The notes under the pieces were generated by a model, which was not told the origin of the DNA, ran no database searches, and was given only the letters and a program-made list of their open reading frames with translations. 64,000 bases of DNA from positions 310,001 to 374,000 of the forward strand of contig NZ_CP094534.1 of the NCBI RefSeq assembly GCF_022811645.1, in the 5' to 3' direction. The translations under genes and the position numbers were made by a program. Positions within the stretch are counted from its first letter, which is position 1; each line of letters opens with the position of its first letter. Below are positions 51,245-60,053 of this stretch, in pieces. The DNA comes from Hymenobacter monticola. GTDB lineage: Bacteria; Bacteroidota; Bacteroidia; Cytophagales; Hymenobacteraceae.

Positions 51245-51793
51245 ATGTCTGATTCTTCCACTGTCACCATTGCCCTCAGCAAGCGCAAGCTGACTTACTC
51301 GCTGATTGGAGCGTTGGTTTTTATGGCGTTGGGCCTGTGGTTCAGCGTGCGGCCTAATGACTGGCTGGGTAACCCCTTTCTGCACACGCCGGCTTGGATA
51401 CGGGCCTTTGGCCTGCTGGCGCTGGTGTTTTTCGGCATCCTGGCGTTTTTTGTCCTTAAGAAAATGCGCGACCCGAACCCCGGACTGGTGGTCACGGCCG
51501 AAGGACTGGTTGACAATGCCAGCGGCCTGGTGGGCGGGCTCATTCCCTGGGCCGACGTAGCGGGCATCCGCGAGCTGGAGATAATGCGGCAGAAGATGGT
51601 GATGGTGATGCTGCGCGACCCCGAAGCGTACATCAGCCGGCAGCCCAATTCCTTCAAACGCCAGCTGATGAACACCAATTTCAAATCATACGGCTCGCCC
51701 ATAAACATATCGGCTAACGCATTGGAGTACTCGTACCCGGAACTGCTCAAGCTGCTCATTACCCGACTCACAATGCACCAGTCGGGCAAGTAA
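51245..51793 (+). CDS. STM3941-like membrane protein
   Basis: 182 residues from MSDSSTVTIA. Two hydrophobic segments (residues 17-34 and 52-73), then a cytoplasmic domain with NPGLVVTAEGLVDNASGLVG and LIPWADVAGI, as in the STM3941 family of unknown function. It may be co-transcribed with the SUFU gene 50 bases before it. A 27-bp-arm hairpin just after the stop separates it from the converging gene. Confidence 0.75.
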   Translation: MSDSSTVTIALSKRKLTYSLIGALVFMALGLWFSVRPNDWLGNPFLHTPAWIRAFGLLALVFFGILAFFVLKKMRDPNPGLVVTAEGLVDNASGLVGGLIPWADVAGIRELEIMRQKMVMVMLRDPEAYISRQPNSFKRQLMNTNFKSYGSPINISANALEYSYPELLKLLITRLTMHQSGK

Positions 51794-51798
51794 ACGCC

Positions 51799-51859
51799 GA
51801 GGCCGAAACTAAAAGCGGCCGAAGCTACGGGAGCTTCGGCCGCTTTTAGTTTCGGCCTC
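51799..51859. terminator. Bidirectional hairpin overlapping a stop codon
   Basis: Perfect 28-bp arms (51799-51826 and 51832-51859). The right arm contains the stop codon of the converging minus-strand gene (51846-51848). Likely terminates both genes. Confidence 0.8.
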
Positions 51860-52244
51860 CTCCATCCAGATGCTTCGGATTCCACCGCCATTTGGCAATG
51901 TCCCAGGATTCACCGGCCCACGTTTCTAACGTTTCCTCAGGCTGGCCACCAAGCTCCTGCAGTGCAAATAAGGCCGACTCGTGCAAGTATTCATTCGAGT
52001 TAGGGCGATTTCTCCATACACTCACATCAAACGGATAGAAAAATAAGACGTAAGAATTTGAGTAATGCATCACGCTGATTTCCATTGATGTGATGGGGCT
52101 TATCAAATGCCAAAGTCCCCCTTCACTCTCAACAGGGTCACAATTGAGCAGCAAACCCGTAACCTCGAATAATTTAAGCAGCACAGCGTCAATTGCCGGG
52201 AGTTCGCATTCAAATTTCACCTGACTATTATAAGGAGCGGCCAT
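51846..52244 (-). CDS. Small protein, unknown function
   Basis: 132 residues, acidic, no signal peptide. Mixed alpha/beta pattern (VKFECELPAIDAVLLKLFEV; SYVLFFYPFDVSVWRN). No family recognised; size and acidity would suit an immunity-like or SMI1-like role, but nothing specific supports that. GC content is somewhat lower than the surroundings, a hint of separate origin. The start at MAAPYNSQ is the first Met of the frame; its stop lies inside the terminator hairpin. Confidence 0.55.
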   Translation of the reverse strand: MAAPYNSQVKFECELPAIDAVLLKLFEVTGLLLNCDPVESEGGLWHLISPITSMEISVMHYSNSYVLFFYPFDVSVWRNRPNSNEYLHESALFALQELGGQPEETLETWAGESWDIAKWRWNPKHLDGGGRN

Positions 52245-52276
52245 AAAGAGTAGCTTCGTTTGGGCCTCAAGATACA

Positions 52277-52329
52277 GAAAACGCCAAGGCAGCTGATGCT
52301 ATGGGAGCTTCAGCCTCTTTTTGCGTTTC
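52277..52329. terminator. Imperfect hairpin
   Basis: GAAAACGCCAAGGCAGCTGA pairs imperfectly with TCAGCCTCTTTTTGCGTTTC. It resembles the GAAACGC...GCGTTTC hairpin at 45416 and could be a further copy of that small element. Confidence 0.45.
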
Positions 52330-52342
52330 AGTAGCACGAAGG

Positions 52343-52408
52343 CTACTGCCCAACCCGAAACACCTTGCCGTGCTGGTAGCGGTAGCGGCCAGCCGGCAGC
52401 GGCGTCAT
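52343..52408 (-). pseudogene. Tail fragment of a lost gene
   Basis: Minus-strand reading MTPLPAGRYRYQHGKVFRVGQ followed by a stop. It has the look of a protein C-terminus but no body upstream. The rest of the 52245-52510 gap shows no coding signal; it is AT-richer than average. Confidence 0.3.
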
Positions 52409-52510
52409 TTCATCACAATTATCATTGGACCCAATGTGCCTGATTGGTCCCAATTCAATATCACGTTTGAGTTTGATAGAACGCGTACACCCTGCGTTTT
52501 TTTCTTGGGT

Positions 52511-53230
52511 CTAGTCATGCCTCCGTAGCTCAGCAACTATCTCCGAATAAGGCCGGTCAAAAATCATATCATTGCGTCCAAATTCTTCATCTCCCTCCTC
52601 TACCAACGCATTCAGCAATAACAGGGGCGTGCGGGTCACATCTAATACAATTGCCCGCCGTTGGGACGAACCGGAGCGATTGCCATATACCGACCACTGG
52701 ATATTGATTAATAGCTCTGGCGCTCCCCGATGGTCAAGGTTGGCGGTATCGAGCGTAAATACCGCGTCTTCTAAGTGGCCATAATAAAGGTCCGGAAAAT
52801 CCAGGCTCACCTCCCGCCACTGTCGCGCAGTTGGGGAAGCTCTGTAGAGCAGCCGGGGTGGCTCGCCGTGTGCTCGCACTTGCACAAAGTTCTGGAGCAA
52901 GGTATCCACCCTCACCTCGTTTCTGGCGCTATAGCGCCATTCGGTCGTGTCGAGCCATTCGTTGATATCAACAGAGCGACTATCCAACTTTACCGGTCCC
53001 AGGCCGTCAAGGAGTTCCCGGCGGGGAACCTCTGTATCCGGTTTTCTGGTGGTACGTGGGGCAACAGGAGTAGCCTTTGCTACCGGGCTGTCGGCGAGCT
53101 GAACCGCTTTGGCCGCGGCAACCACTTCCTCAATGGTGCGGGGGCGCTTTCGCTCGCAGGCCAGCAGCGAAAGCAATACGGCCGCTCCCATTAGGAAGCG
53201 GCCGTATCGAGTGGTGTCAAAAAGCCACAT
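52511..53230 (-). CDS. Lipoprotein, unknown function
   Basis: 239 residues from MWLFDTTRYGRFLMG. Signal with lipobox LLSLLAC, then a charged helical segment (RPRTIEEVVAAAKAVQLADS) and a beta-rich domain. No family recognised. It lies directly downstream of lpdA on the minus strand with only 20 bases between them and may be read through from it. Confidence 0.6.
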   Translation of the reverse strand: MWLFDTTRYGRFLMGAAVLLSLLACERKRPRTIEEVVAAAKAVQLADSPVAKATPVAPRTTRKPDTEVPRRELLDGLGPVKLDSRSVDINEWLDTTEWRYSARNEVRVDTLLQNFVQVRAHGEPPRLLYRASPTARQWREVSLDFPDLYYGHLEDAVFTLDTANLDHRGAPELLINIQWSVYGNRSGSSQRRAIVLDVTRTPLLLLNALVEEGDEEFGRNDMIFDRPYSEIVAELRRHD

Positions 53231-53250
53231 GATAGCCCTGGCTTTTCGGA

Positions 53251-54657
53251 TTACATGTGAATGGCCCGGTTCTCCGTAGCCGCCAAACACGCTTCTTTCA
53301 TGGCCTCGGCGTAGGTGGGGTGCGAGTGGCTCATGCGGGCCACGTCCTCGGCGGAGGCGCGGAATTCCATGGCGGTCACGGCTTCGGCGATGAGGTCGGC
53401 GATGCGCGGGCCAATCATGTGCACGCCCAGGATTTCGTCGGTGGTTTTGTCGGCCAGCACCTTCACGAAGCCGTCGGTGTCGCCGCTGGCGCGGGCCCGG
53501 CCGCTGGCTTTGAAGGGGAACGAGCCCACTTTGTAGGCCTTGCCCTGCTCCTTGAGTTGCTCTTCGGTGTAGCCCACGCCGGCCACTTCGGGCCAGGTGT
53601 ACACCACGCCGGGGATGAGCAGGTAGTTGATGTGCGGCTTCTGGCCCACGATGGTTTCGGCCACGAACACGCCTTCTTCCTCGGCCTTGTGGGCCAGCAT
53701 GGCGCCCCGAATGACGTCGCCGATGGCATAGATGCCGGGCACGTTGGTTTGCAGGTGCTCGTCGACCTTGATGCGGCCGCGCTCTTCCATCTGCACGCCG
53801 GCGGCTTCCAGGTTGAGGCCGGCGGTGTAGGGCACGCGGCCCACGGCCACGAGGCAGTAGTCGCCTTCAAACTTCACTTCCTCGCCCTTGGCGTTGGTGG
53901 CCGTCACGGTCACGTTGTCGCCGTCGCGGGTGGCGCCGGTCACTTTGTGCGAGAAGAAGAATTCGATGCCGATTTTGCCTAGCACCCGCTTCAATTCCTT
54001 GCCCAGGCCGCGGTCCATGGTCGGGATGATGCTGTCCATGAACTCCACCACACTCACTTTGGCGCCGAGGCGGGCGTACACGGAGGCCATTTCGAGGCCA
54101 ATCACGCCGCCGCCAATTACAATCATGTGCTTGGGCACTTCGCGGATGTTCAGGGCCTCGGTGCTGGTGATGATGCGCTCCTTGTCCTGGGCGATGAACG
54201 GCAGCACCGTGGGCTTGGAGCCGGTGGCGATGATGACGTTTTTGGTTTCAATCTGCTGGGCCTCGCCGCCTTCGCGGGGCACAATGCTGATGTGGTTTTT
54301 ATCAATGAATGAACCCACGCCGGTGATGACGTCGATTTTGTTCTTCTTCATCAGGTAGGAGATGCCGTCCACGTTGGCCTTCACCACGCCGGCCTTGCGG
54401 TCAATCATGCGGTTCATGTCCACCGTCAGGTTTTCCAGGCCGATGCCGTGGTCGGCAAAGGCGGTGTGGGCGTTGTGGTAATGCTCCGACGAGTCGAGCA
54501 GGGCCTTGCTGGGGATGCAGCCCACGTTGAGGCAGGTGCCGCCCAGGGTGGGGTATTTCTCGATGATGGCCGTTTTGAGGCCGAGCTGAGCGCAGCGGAT
54601 GGCCGCTACATAGCCGCCGGGGCCGGAGCCGATGACGGTGACGTCGTATTGATTCAT
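53251..54657 (-). CDS. lpdA: Dihydrolipoyl dehydrogenase
   Basis: 468 residues, full length. FAD-binding VIGSGPGGYVAAIRCAQLGL (7-26), redox-active disulfide in GGTCLNVGCIP (Cys42 and Cys47), NAD-binding GGGVIGLEMASVYARLGAKV, and the C-terminal interface motif with the active-site His-Glu pair (HSHPTYAEAMKEA). It is the E3 subunit shared by pyruvate, 2-oxoglutarate and branched-chain dehydrogenase complexes and the glycine cleavage system; none of the partner subunits is in the window. The start at MNQYDVTVIGSG is fixed by the FAD motif. Confidence 0.96.
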   Translation of the reverse strand: MNQYDVTVIGSGPGGYVAAIRCAQLGLKTAIIEKYPTLGGTCLNVGCIPSKALLDSSEHYHNAHTAFADHGIGLENLTVDMNRMIDRKAGVVKANVDGISYLMKKNKIDVITGVGSFIDKNHISIVPREGGEAQQIETKNVIIATGSKPTVLPFIAQDKERIITSTEALNIREVPKHMIVIGGGVIGLEMASVYARLGAKVSVVEFMDSIIPTMDRGLGKELKRVLGKIGIEFFFSHKVTGATRDGDNVTVTATNAKGEEVKFEGDYCLVAVGRVPYTAGLNLEAAGVQMEERGRIKVDEHLQTNVPGIYAIGDVIRGAMLAHKAEEEGVFVAETIVGQKPHINYLLIPGVVYTWPEVAGVGYTEEQLKEQGKAYKVGSFPFKASGRARASGDTDGFVKVLADKTTDEILGVHMIGPRIADLIAEAVTAMEFRASAEDVARMSHSHPTYAEAMKEACLAATENRAIHM

Positions 54658-54687
54658 GAGCCGGAGGTTCGGTGATTGTTCGCGCCG

Positions 54688-54695
54688 CGAAGGTA
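54688..54695 (-). promoter_or_regulatory. -7-like box (TACCTTCG on the minus strand)
   Basis: One mismatch from TAnnTTTG, 31 bases upstream of the lpdA start. Confidence 0.4.
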
Positions 54696-54912
54696 AGGCA
54701 CAGCGCATGCGGGTGGTGCACCAAAGAACGACTGGCCGCGGGCGGCTGGCATTCCCGGTACGGCTTGACAACAATCCAGGAAGCATTTTGGCTCACGGCT
54801 CACTACCGCCAGGTGGTTGTTCACATACCACCTGCCGCTGTTGACTACCAAAGCTTGGCGGGCGCGAGGACATGGGATTATTTCGGCTACTGCTTTCACT
54901 TGCGCCTACGCT

Positions 54913-56415
54913 ATGAAATACCTGTATCTGCTTGCCGCCAGCCTGTTGGCCACCACTTCCGCCCTGGCCCAAACCACGCCCGGCGGGGTGCGCATCGGCA
55001 CACCCGGCGCCCCTGATGCCGCCGCCGCCCTCGACATCTCGGCCACGGGCAAGGGCCTGCTCATCCCGCGCATGGACTCGGCCACCCGCGCCGGCATTGC
55101 CGCGCCGCCCGATGGACTGATGGTGTTCCAGACCGACGGCCGCCAGGGTTTCTGGTACTGCGTGGGCGGCGCCTGGCTTTACATCCCCGACAAAACCCGC
55201 TCGGGCGACAACCTGGGCAACCACACGGCCACCCGCAACCTCAACCTGGCCAATAACCGGCTGGTGGGCGGCTCGGCGACGACTCCCGGTGTGTCCGGCC
55301 TGCGCATCGATGGCAACGGGTTGGTCCGCCTCTCCATGCAAGGCGTTCGCCCCAGCGGCAACTACGACAACGGGCTGGGCCTGCACGTACTGGATGCCGA
55401 TGCCGGCTTCCTGGTGCGGACGGGCATCGGCCTCGGCCCCTTGACGCCGCCCGCAACCGGCCAGGGCGACCGGCTGATGTGGTCCTCCTTCTACAGCGCG
55501 CTACGGGCCGGCGGGGTAGATGGCGCGCAGTGGGACGGCAGCAACCTGGGGTTTTATTCGGCGGCTTTTGGCTACAACACGCTGGCCGCCGGCAATTACA
55601 GCTTAGGAGCCGGCTACGGCATTGCCGTGCGCGGCAGCTACAGCGCCGCCCTGGGCTACGTCAACGCAATCGACTTCACCTCGTCAGCGGCGTTTGCTTT
55701 TGGCCGCAATTGCCGCATCAAGGGCAACTACAGCGTGGCCGGGGGCTTCTTCAGCAAGGCGCAGGGCAACCTATCGCTGGCCTGGGGCGAGCGGTGCAAC
55801 GCCAACGCCAACAACGCCATTGCCCTGGGCCGCTTCGCCTCGGCCAATGCCAGGACCGGCACGCTCGTGCTGGCCGATGCGGCCGGCAACGACTCGCTGC
55901 GGGCCTCGGCCAACAACCAGTTTTCGGCCCGCTACGTGGGCGGCTACCGCCTCTACACCAACATAGCCCAGACCGTGGGCGTGCAGATAGCGGCCGGGGG
56001 CAACTCCTGGACGGTCATTTCCGATTCGACTAAAAAGGAGCTGCGCCGCCTAGCCGACGGCAACCGGTTCCTGGCCCGCATCGATGGCATGCGCCTGGGC
56101 TCGTGGAATTACAAGGGCCAGGACCCCGGCACCATGCGCCACTACGGCCCCATGGCGCAGGATTTTTACGCCGCCTTCGGCCACGACGGCGTGGGCACCA
56201 TCGGCAACGACAGCACCATCAACCAGTCGGATTTCGACGGCGTGAACCTCATTGCCATCCAGGCCCTCTACCGCCGCGTGCGGGCACTGGAAGCCGAAAA
56301 TGCCGCCCTGCGCCGCCAGCAGCCGGCGCCTGCGGCCCAGGCCGCGGCCGCGGCGGCGTTGGAAGAGCGCCTGCGCCGCCTTGAAGCGCTGGTGGGCGGG
56401 CAGGCCCAGCGGTAG
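54913..56415 (+). CDS. Secreted protein with S74 intramolecular-chaperone domain
   Basis: 500 residues. Signal peptide (1-20, ending SALAQ). Then a beta-rich region with repeated GxY/GxN patterns like head-domain repeats of trimeric adhesins (residues 200-330: FGYNTLAAGNYSLGAGYG and AGGFFSKAQGNLSLAWGE). An S74-type chaperone domain starts near VISDSTKKELRRLADG (about 368) and includes GPMAQDFYAAFG, and a C-terminal coiled coil (RRVRALEAENAALRRQQ) ends the protein. S74 domains help trimerise phage tail spikes and then cleave themselves off; here the fibre is probably a surface protein. Confidence 0.75.
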   Translation: MKYLYLLAASLLATTSALAQTTPGGVRIGTPGAPDAAAALDISATGKGLLIPRMDSATRAGIAAPPDGLMVFQTDGRQGFWYCVGGAWLYIPDKTRSGDNLGNHTATRNLNLANNRLVGGSATTPGVSGLRIDGNGLVRLSMQGVRPSGNYDNGLGLHVLDADAGFLVRTGIGLGPLTPPATGQGDRLMWSSFYSALRAGGVDGAQWDGSNLGFYSAAFGYNTLAAGNYSLGAGYGIAVRGSYSAALGYVNAIDFTSSAAFAFGRNCRIKGNYSVAGGFFSKAQGNLSLAWGERCNANANNAIALGRFASANARTGTLVLADAAGNDSLRASANNQFSARYVGGYRLYTNIAQTVGVQIAAGGNSWTVISDSTKKELRRLADGNRFLARIDGMRLGSWNYKGQDPGTMRHYGPMAQDFYAAFGHDGVGTIGNDSTINQSDFDGVNLIAIQALYRRVRALEAENAALRRQQPAPAAQAAAAAALEERLRRLEALVGGQAQR

Positions 56416-56425
56416 CCCTGAGGCT

Positions 56426-58093
56426 TTAGTCGACCAGCACGCCGATGTAGAAGTTGAAGGTGTCGACTTCCAGCGTTTCGCGGGTGGCGCCAGCCAGCTC
56501 CTTTATTTCCGCGAAGCGGGCCGTGGGCTTAATAAACCGGTACTCGCCGCCTTTTACCCGCACGCGCACCGGCATGTCGAACTTCTCCACCTCGCTCACC
56601 CAGCGGGCCAGGGTTTTGCCGTCTTCGAAGCGGATTTCGAGGATGGGCAGGCTGGCGTGACGCAGGTACTGGTCGAAGACTTTGGTGAAATCCTGGCCGC
56701 TTTCGCGGTTGAGGTAGTCCATCACCTGCTGGCCGGTCACGGTCTGGTGGTAGAAGGTGCTGGAAAGGCCACGCAGGATTTGGCGCCACTTCTCGTCGTT
56801 GTTGAGGATGGTGCGCAGGGTGTTGAGCATGGCGCTGCCCTTGTCGTACATGTCGCCCGAGCCTTCCTTGTTCACGCCGTAGGGGCCGATGATGGGCCCG
56901 TCATTCTGGATATTGCGGCGCTGGCCGTGCACGTATTCCTGGCCGGCCTGCTTGCCGAACTGGCCTTCCGTAAACAAGGCTTCGGAGTAGCAGGTAAAGC
57001 TTTCGTGCACCCACATGTCGGCAATGTCCTTGGTGGTAATGTTGTTACCGAACCACTCGTGGCCGCTTTCGTGGATGATGATGAAGTCCCACTTGTCGCC
57101 CCAGCCGGTGTTGCTGCGGTCGCGGCCCAGGTAGCCGTTCTGGTACTTGTTGCCGTAGGCCACGGCGCTCTGGTGCTCCATACCGAGGTGGGGCGCATCG
57201 ACGAGCTTGTAGCCGTCCTGGTACCAGGGGTAGGGCCCGAACCAATGCTCCATTGATTTCAGCATGGGCTTCACGTTGGCGGCAAACTGCGTTTTGGCCT
57301 TGGCCACGTTCTCGGGCAGCACCCAGTAGTCAAGGGTAAGCAAGCCCTTCTCACCCTGGTAGGAGTCCGAAAAGTGCTGGTAGTCGCCCACGTTCAGGGC
57401 CACGTCGTAGTTGTTGATGGGGTTGCGCACGGCCCAGTCGAAGCGGGTATAGCCGTCTTTCAGCTTGGTGGTTTTGCGCAGGCGGCCGTTCGACACGTCT
57501 TTCAAACCATTCGGCACGCTGATGCTGATGAGCATGGAGTCTACCTCGTCGGCCTGCTGGTCTTTGGTGGGCCACCAGATGCTGGCGCCCGTGCCCTGGC
57601 AGGCGGTGGCCACCCAGGGCTTGCCCGCAGCATCCTGCGTGAAGACCATGCCACCGTCCCAGGGCGCTTTTTTCGCCACCGTGGGGTTGCCGGAGTAATA
57701 CACCGTAAACTCGTCGCGGCTGCCCTTGGCAATAGGCTTGGGGAAAGTGACAAACACGGCGTTGGCCTCGCGGGTGAAAGGCACGTCCTTGCCCTTGTAG
57801 AGCACCTTCTCCACCTTCAGGTTGGCAAACAAGTCGAACTGCAGCCGCGTGAAATCCTGCGCGGCCGTGAAGCGGAACAAGTTGGAGCCGCTGATAAAGC
57901 GCTGGGCCGGGTCCAGCTTCACGTCGAGGTGGTAGTAGTTGAGGTCGTAGCAGGTGCGCAGCGGCGTGGTGAGGCTGCCCCGCAGCGAGTCGGCGCGGGT
58001 ATAGGCAACGGGCTTGGGCTGCAGGAGTTGGGCTTGCGCGGCAGGCACAGCAGCGGCCAGCAGCAACAGCAGAACCAGAAGTTTCTTTTTCAT
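56426..58093 (-). CDS. M1-family aminopeptidase, secreted
   Basis: 555 residues, signal peptide 1-21. GMEHQSAVAYG (304-314) takes the place of GAMEN, the zinc site is H341-E342-x-x-H345 with Glu364 in WVHESF, all intact. Length is shorter than classic M1 enzymes because the C-terminal helical domain is reduced. It converges with the S74 gene, only 10 bases apart. Different subgroup from the M1 enzyme at 12331-14193. Confidence 0.9.
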   Translation of the reverse strand: MKKKLLVLLLLLAAAVPAAQAQLLQPKPVAYTRADSLRGSLTTPLRTCYDLNYYHLDVKLDPAQRFISGSNLFRFTAAQDFTRLQFDLFANLKVEKVLYKGKDVPFTREANAVFVTFPKPIAKGSRDEFTVYYSGNPTVAKKAPWDGGMVFTQDAAGKPWVATACQGTGASIWWPTKDQQADEVDSMLISISVPNGLKDVSNGRLRKTTKLKDGYTRFDWAVRNPINNYDVALNVGDYQHFSDSYQGEKGLLTLDYWVLPENVAKAKTQFAANVKPMLKSMEHWFGPYPWYQDGYKLVDAPHLGMEHQSAVAYGNKYQNGYLGRDRSNTGWGDKWDFIIIHESGHEWFGNNITTKDIADMWVHESFTCYSEALFTEGQFGKQAGQEYVHGQRRNIQNDGPIIGPYGVNKEGSGDMYDKGSAMLNTLRTILNNDEKWRQILRGLSSTFYHQTVTGQQVMDYLNRESGQDFTKVFDQYLRHASLPILEIRFEDGKTLARWVSEVEKFDMPVRVRVKGGEYRFIKPTARFAEIKELAGATRETLEVDTFNFYIGVLVD

Positions 58094-58133
58094 ACCGCAA
58101 AGCAACGACGGAGCGACGGTTTAGCCCGGCTAC

Positions 58134-58224
58134 CCCCCCCGGCCCCTCCCCTCCGGGGGAGGGGTGTGTTCTGACGCACGCAGACGACTGGCACCCTTCC
58201 CCGGAGGGGAGGGGCCGGGAGTGG
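58134..58224. repeat. GC-rich inverted repeat (CCCGGCCCCTCCCCTCCGGGG type)
   Basis: Arms CCCGGCCCCTCCCCTCCGG and CCGGAGGGGAGGGGCCGGG around about 40 bases. Lies between the divergent M1 peptidase and EamA genes, so it sits in both promoter regions. Confidence 0.75.
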
Positions 58225-58239
58225 GGTCATGTGGCGCCG

Positions 58240-58247
58240 TACTTTTG
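58240..58247 (+). promoter_or_regulatory. Bacteroidota-type -7 box (TACTTTTG)
   Basis: Exact TAnnTTTG match, 22 bases before the EamA start. Confidence 0.6.
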
Positions 58248-58269
58248 CGCCCTCTGTTTCCAACCCAAC

Positions 58270-59199
58270 ATGTCCGAACCTACTCCGGCCGCGCCCTCGC
58301 GGGCCGCGCTGCTCACCGCTTTTGCGCTGGTCTACCTCATCTGGGGCTCTACTTATGTGGTGATGAAATTTGCCGTGGCCACCATGCCGCCGCTGCTCAT
58401 GGCCGGCACGCGCTACGCGCTGGCGGGCGGCCTGCTGTACCTGTTCATGCGCGGGCGGGGCGAGCCGGCGCCCACGTGGCGGGGCTGGGGCTTCGCAGCG
58501 CTTATTGGCATTTGCTTGCTGGGGTTTGGCAACGGCGGTACCACGCTGGGTGTGGTGTATCTGCCGAGCAGCATCACGGCGCTGCTGGTGGCCACGGTGC
58601 CCATGTTTCTGGCGGTGCTGGGGTGGCTGAGCGGCATCTCGCCCCGGCCCGGCAAGTGGGTAGCACTGGGGCTGGGCGCGGGCATGGCGGGGCTCTACCT
58701 GCTGGTGGCTCACACCAAAGCCGGCGCTGTGAAGCAGCCTGGCCACACCGGCCTGGGCGTGTTTTCGGTACTGCTGGCCTCGCTGGTGTGGGCCATCGGC
58801 TCGCTCTACGCCAAAAACCACCGGCCGGCGCCCTCGCCCTTCCTGTCTGGCGGCATGCAGATGCTGTGCGGCGGCGTGGTGATGGTGGTGGTGGGCTTGC
58901 TGAAGGGCGAAGCCACGGGGTTCGAGCTGGCCCAGGTCTCGGCCCAGTCGTGGTGGGCGTATGCGTACCTGGTCACGTTTGGGTCCATCGTGGCGTTTAC
59001 GGCCTACATCTGGCTGCTGCGCGTGGTGGAGCCGGCCCTGGCGGGCACCTACGCCTTCGTGAACCCGGTGGTGGCCGTGCTGCTGGGCTGGGCTTTCGCC
59101 GGCGAGGTGCTGAATCCCCAGATGCTGGGCGGCGCGGCGCTCATCGTGCTGGCCGTGGTGCTGGTGGTGCTGGGCGGGCGCCGAAAAACGTCCAGCTAA
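58270..59199 (+). CDS. EamA/DMT-family transporter
   Basis: 309 residues with ten hydrophobic segments forming two five-helix EamA repeats (LIWGSTYVVMKFAV in the first, AYIWLLRVVEPALAGTYAFV and NPVVAVLLGWAFAGEVL in the second). The family exports small metabolites such as amino acids or purine compounds; the substrate cannot be predicted. Start at MSEPTPAAPSR, 22 bases after a consensus -7 box. Confidence 0.9.
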   Translation: MSEPTPAAPSRAALLTAFALVYLIWGSTYVVMKFAVATMPPLLMAGTRYALAGGLLYLFMRGRGEPAPTWRGWGFAALIGICLLGFGNGGTTLGVVYLPSSITALLVATVPMFLAVLGWLSGISPRPGKWVALGLGAGMAGLYLLVAHTKAGAVKQPGHTGLGVFSVLLASLVWAIGSLYAKNHRPAPSPFLSGGMQMLCGGVVMVVVGLLKGEATGFELAQVSAQSWWAYAYLVTFGSIVAFTAYIWLLRVVEPALAGTYAFVNPVVAVLLGWAFAGEVLNPQMLGGAALIVLAVVLVVLGGRRKTSS

Positions 59200-59209
59200 T
59201 GGTTGGTTG

Positions 59210-59272
59210 AGGCTGCGAGCCCGAACCCCACGCCGTTCGGCCGGGGCGCGGACTCGCAGCATTCAAGCTACA
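59210..59272. repeat. Degraded family A palindrome
   Basis: Left part CTGCGAGCCCGAACC and right part GGCGCGGACTCGCAG match family A arms; the outer part is decayed (CATTCAAGCTAC instead of AGTCCACGCTAC). The stop of the DUF4126 gene (59268-59270) again lies in the arm. Confidence 0.55.
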
Positions 59273-59798
59273 GCGGGTGCCACTCGCTGGCGGCCGGGCG
59301 CTGGGCCCCAATCAGGGCCGAGCCGCCGGCCAGTACCAGCGCATCTTCGCCCACCCCTACCAGCGCAATGGGCACGCCCGCCTTCTCGCTGATGCCCGTG
59401 CGCAGGGCGTAGCTCACAATGGTGGAGACAAATGCCACCGCTGCCCCCAGCAGCCCGCCGCCCAGCGCGCTGCCGTGCCGCGAACGGTACCAGGCCGCCC
59501 CCACCAGCGCTCCGCTCACCAGCCGGCCTGTCATCACAGGCAGGGCAATGCGGTCGGGGGTGCCGGGCAACTTGTCGGCCACGATTTCGCCAGCGGCAAC
59601 GGCTTTCAGCAAGCTGGCAGTGACGGGCTTTTGCAGCAGGCGCAACGAAGAGCCGGCCAGGCCGCTGCTGGGCTGGCGCGACAAATAGTGGCTTAGGAAC
59701 GCGGGCGCACTCATGCTGCGCATGCCGGCCAGGGTGGCAAACCCCACGGCGGGCCAGAACTTGGCCGGCCGGCGAGAATAGCGTTTGGATGGTTTCAT
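59268..59798 (-). CDS. DUF4126-family membrane protein
   Basis: 176 residues, several short hydrophobic segments. Typical family stretches: FATLAGMRSMSAPAFLSH at the N-terminus, GEIVADKLPGTPDR in the middle, and SGALVGAAWYRSRHGSALGG. Function of the family unknown; integral membrane protein. Single gene. Confidence 0.75.
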   Translation of the reverse strand: MKPSKRYSRRPAKFWPAVGFATLAGMRSMSAPAFLSHYLSRQPSSGLAGSSLRLLQKPVTASLLKAVAAGEIVADKLPGTPDRIALPVMTGRLVSGALVGAAWYRSRHGSALGGGLLGAAVAFVSTIVSYALRTGISEKAGVPIALVGVGEDALVLAGGSALIGAQRPAASEWHPL

Positions 59799-60053
59799 AT
59801 GGAAAGAGGGATGTGGCCTGTTAAACGGTATCGGGCGCGCCTAGGTCATGGGTTGGTTCATAAAATCGGCCCAACCGCTCAGACGCCTTTTACCCTGTTG
59901 CTCATAATTCAGAGCCCGATGAGCCCCGATGGCATTGGTGTACGCCGGAGTCTTCATCCCTCATCCTCTCCACAACATAAAACGCTACAACAAAAAAAGG
60001 CCCGTCCGATACCGGACGGGCTTTTTCGTGGGCATTAACAGCACCTGTCGTGC
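59799..60053. other. Intergenic region with a terminator
   Basis: 255 bases. A strong hairpin (AAAAAAAGGCCCGTCCG / CGGACGGGCTTTTT, 59991-60026) is the terminator for the minus-strand Roadblock cluster. The rest shows no coding signal or other motif. Confidence 0.75.

Noticed and set aside
52409..52510. tRNA or small RNA in the AT-richer gap
   Set aside because: No cloverleaf or stable hairpin with a promoter could be drawn by eye.
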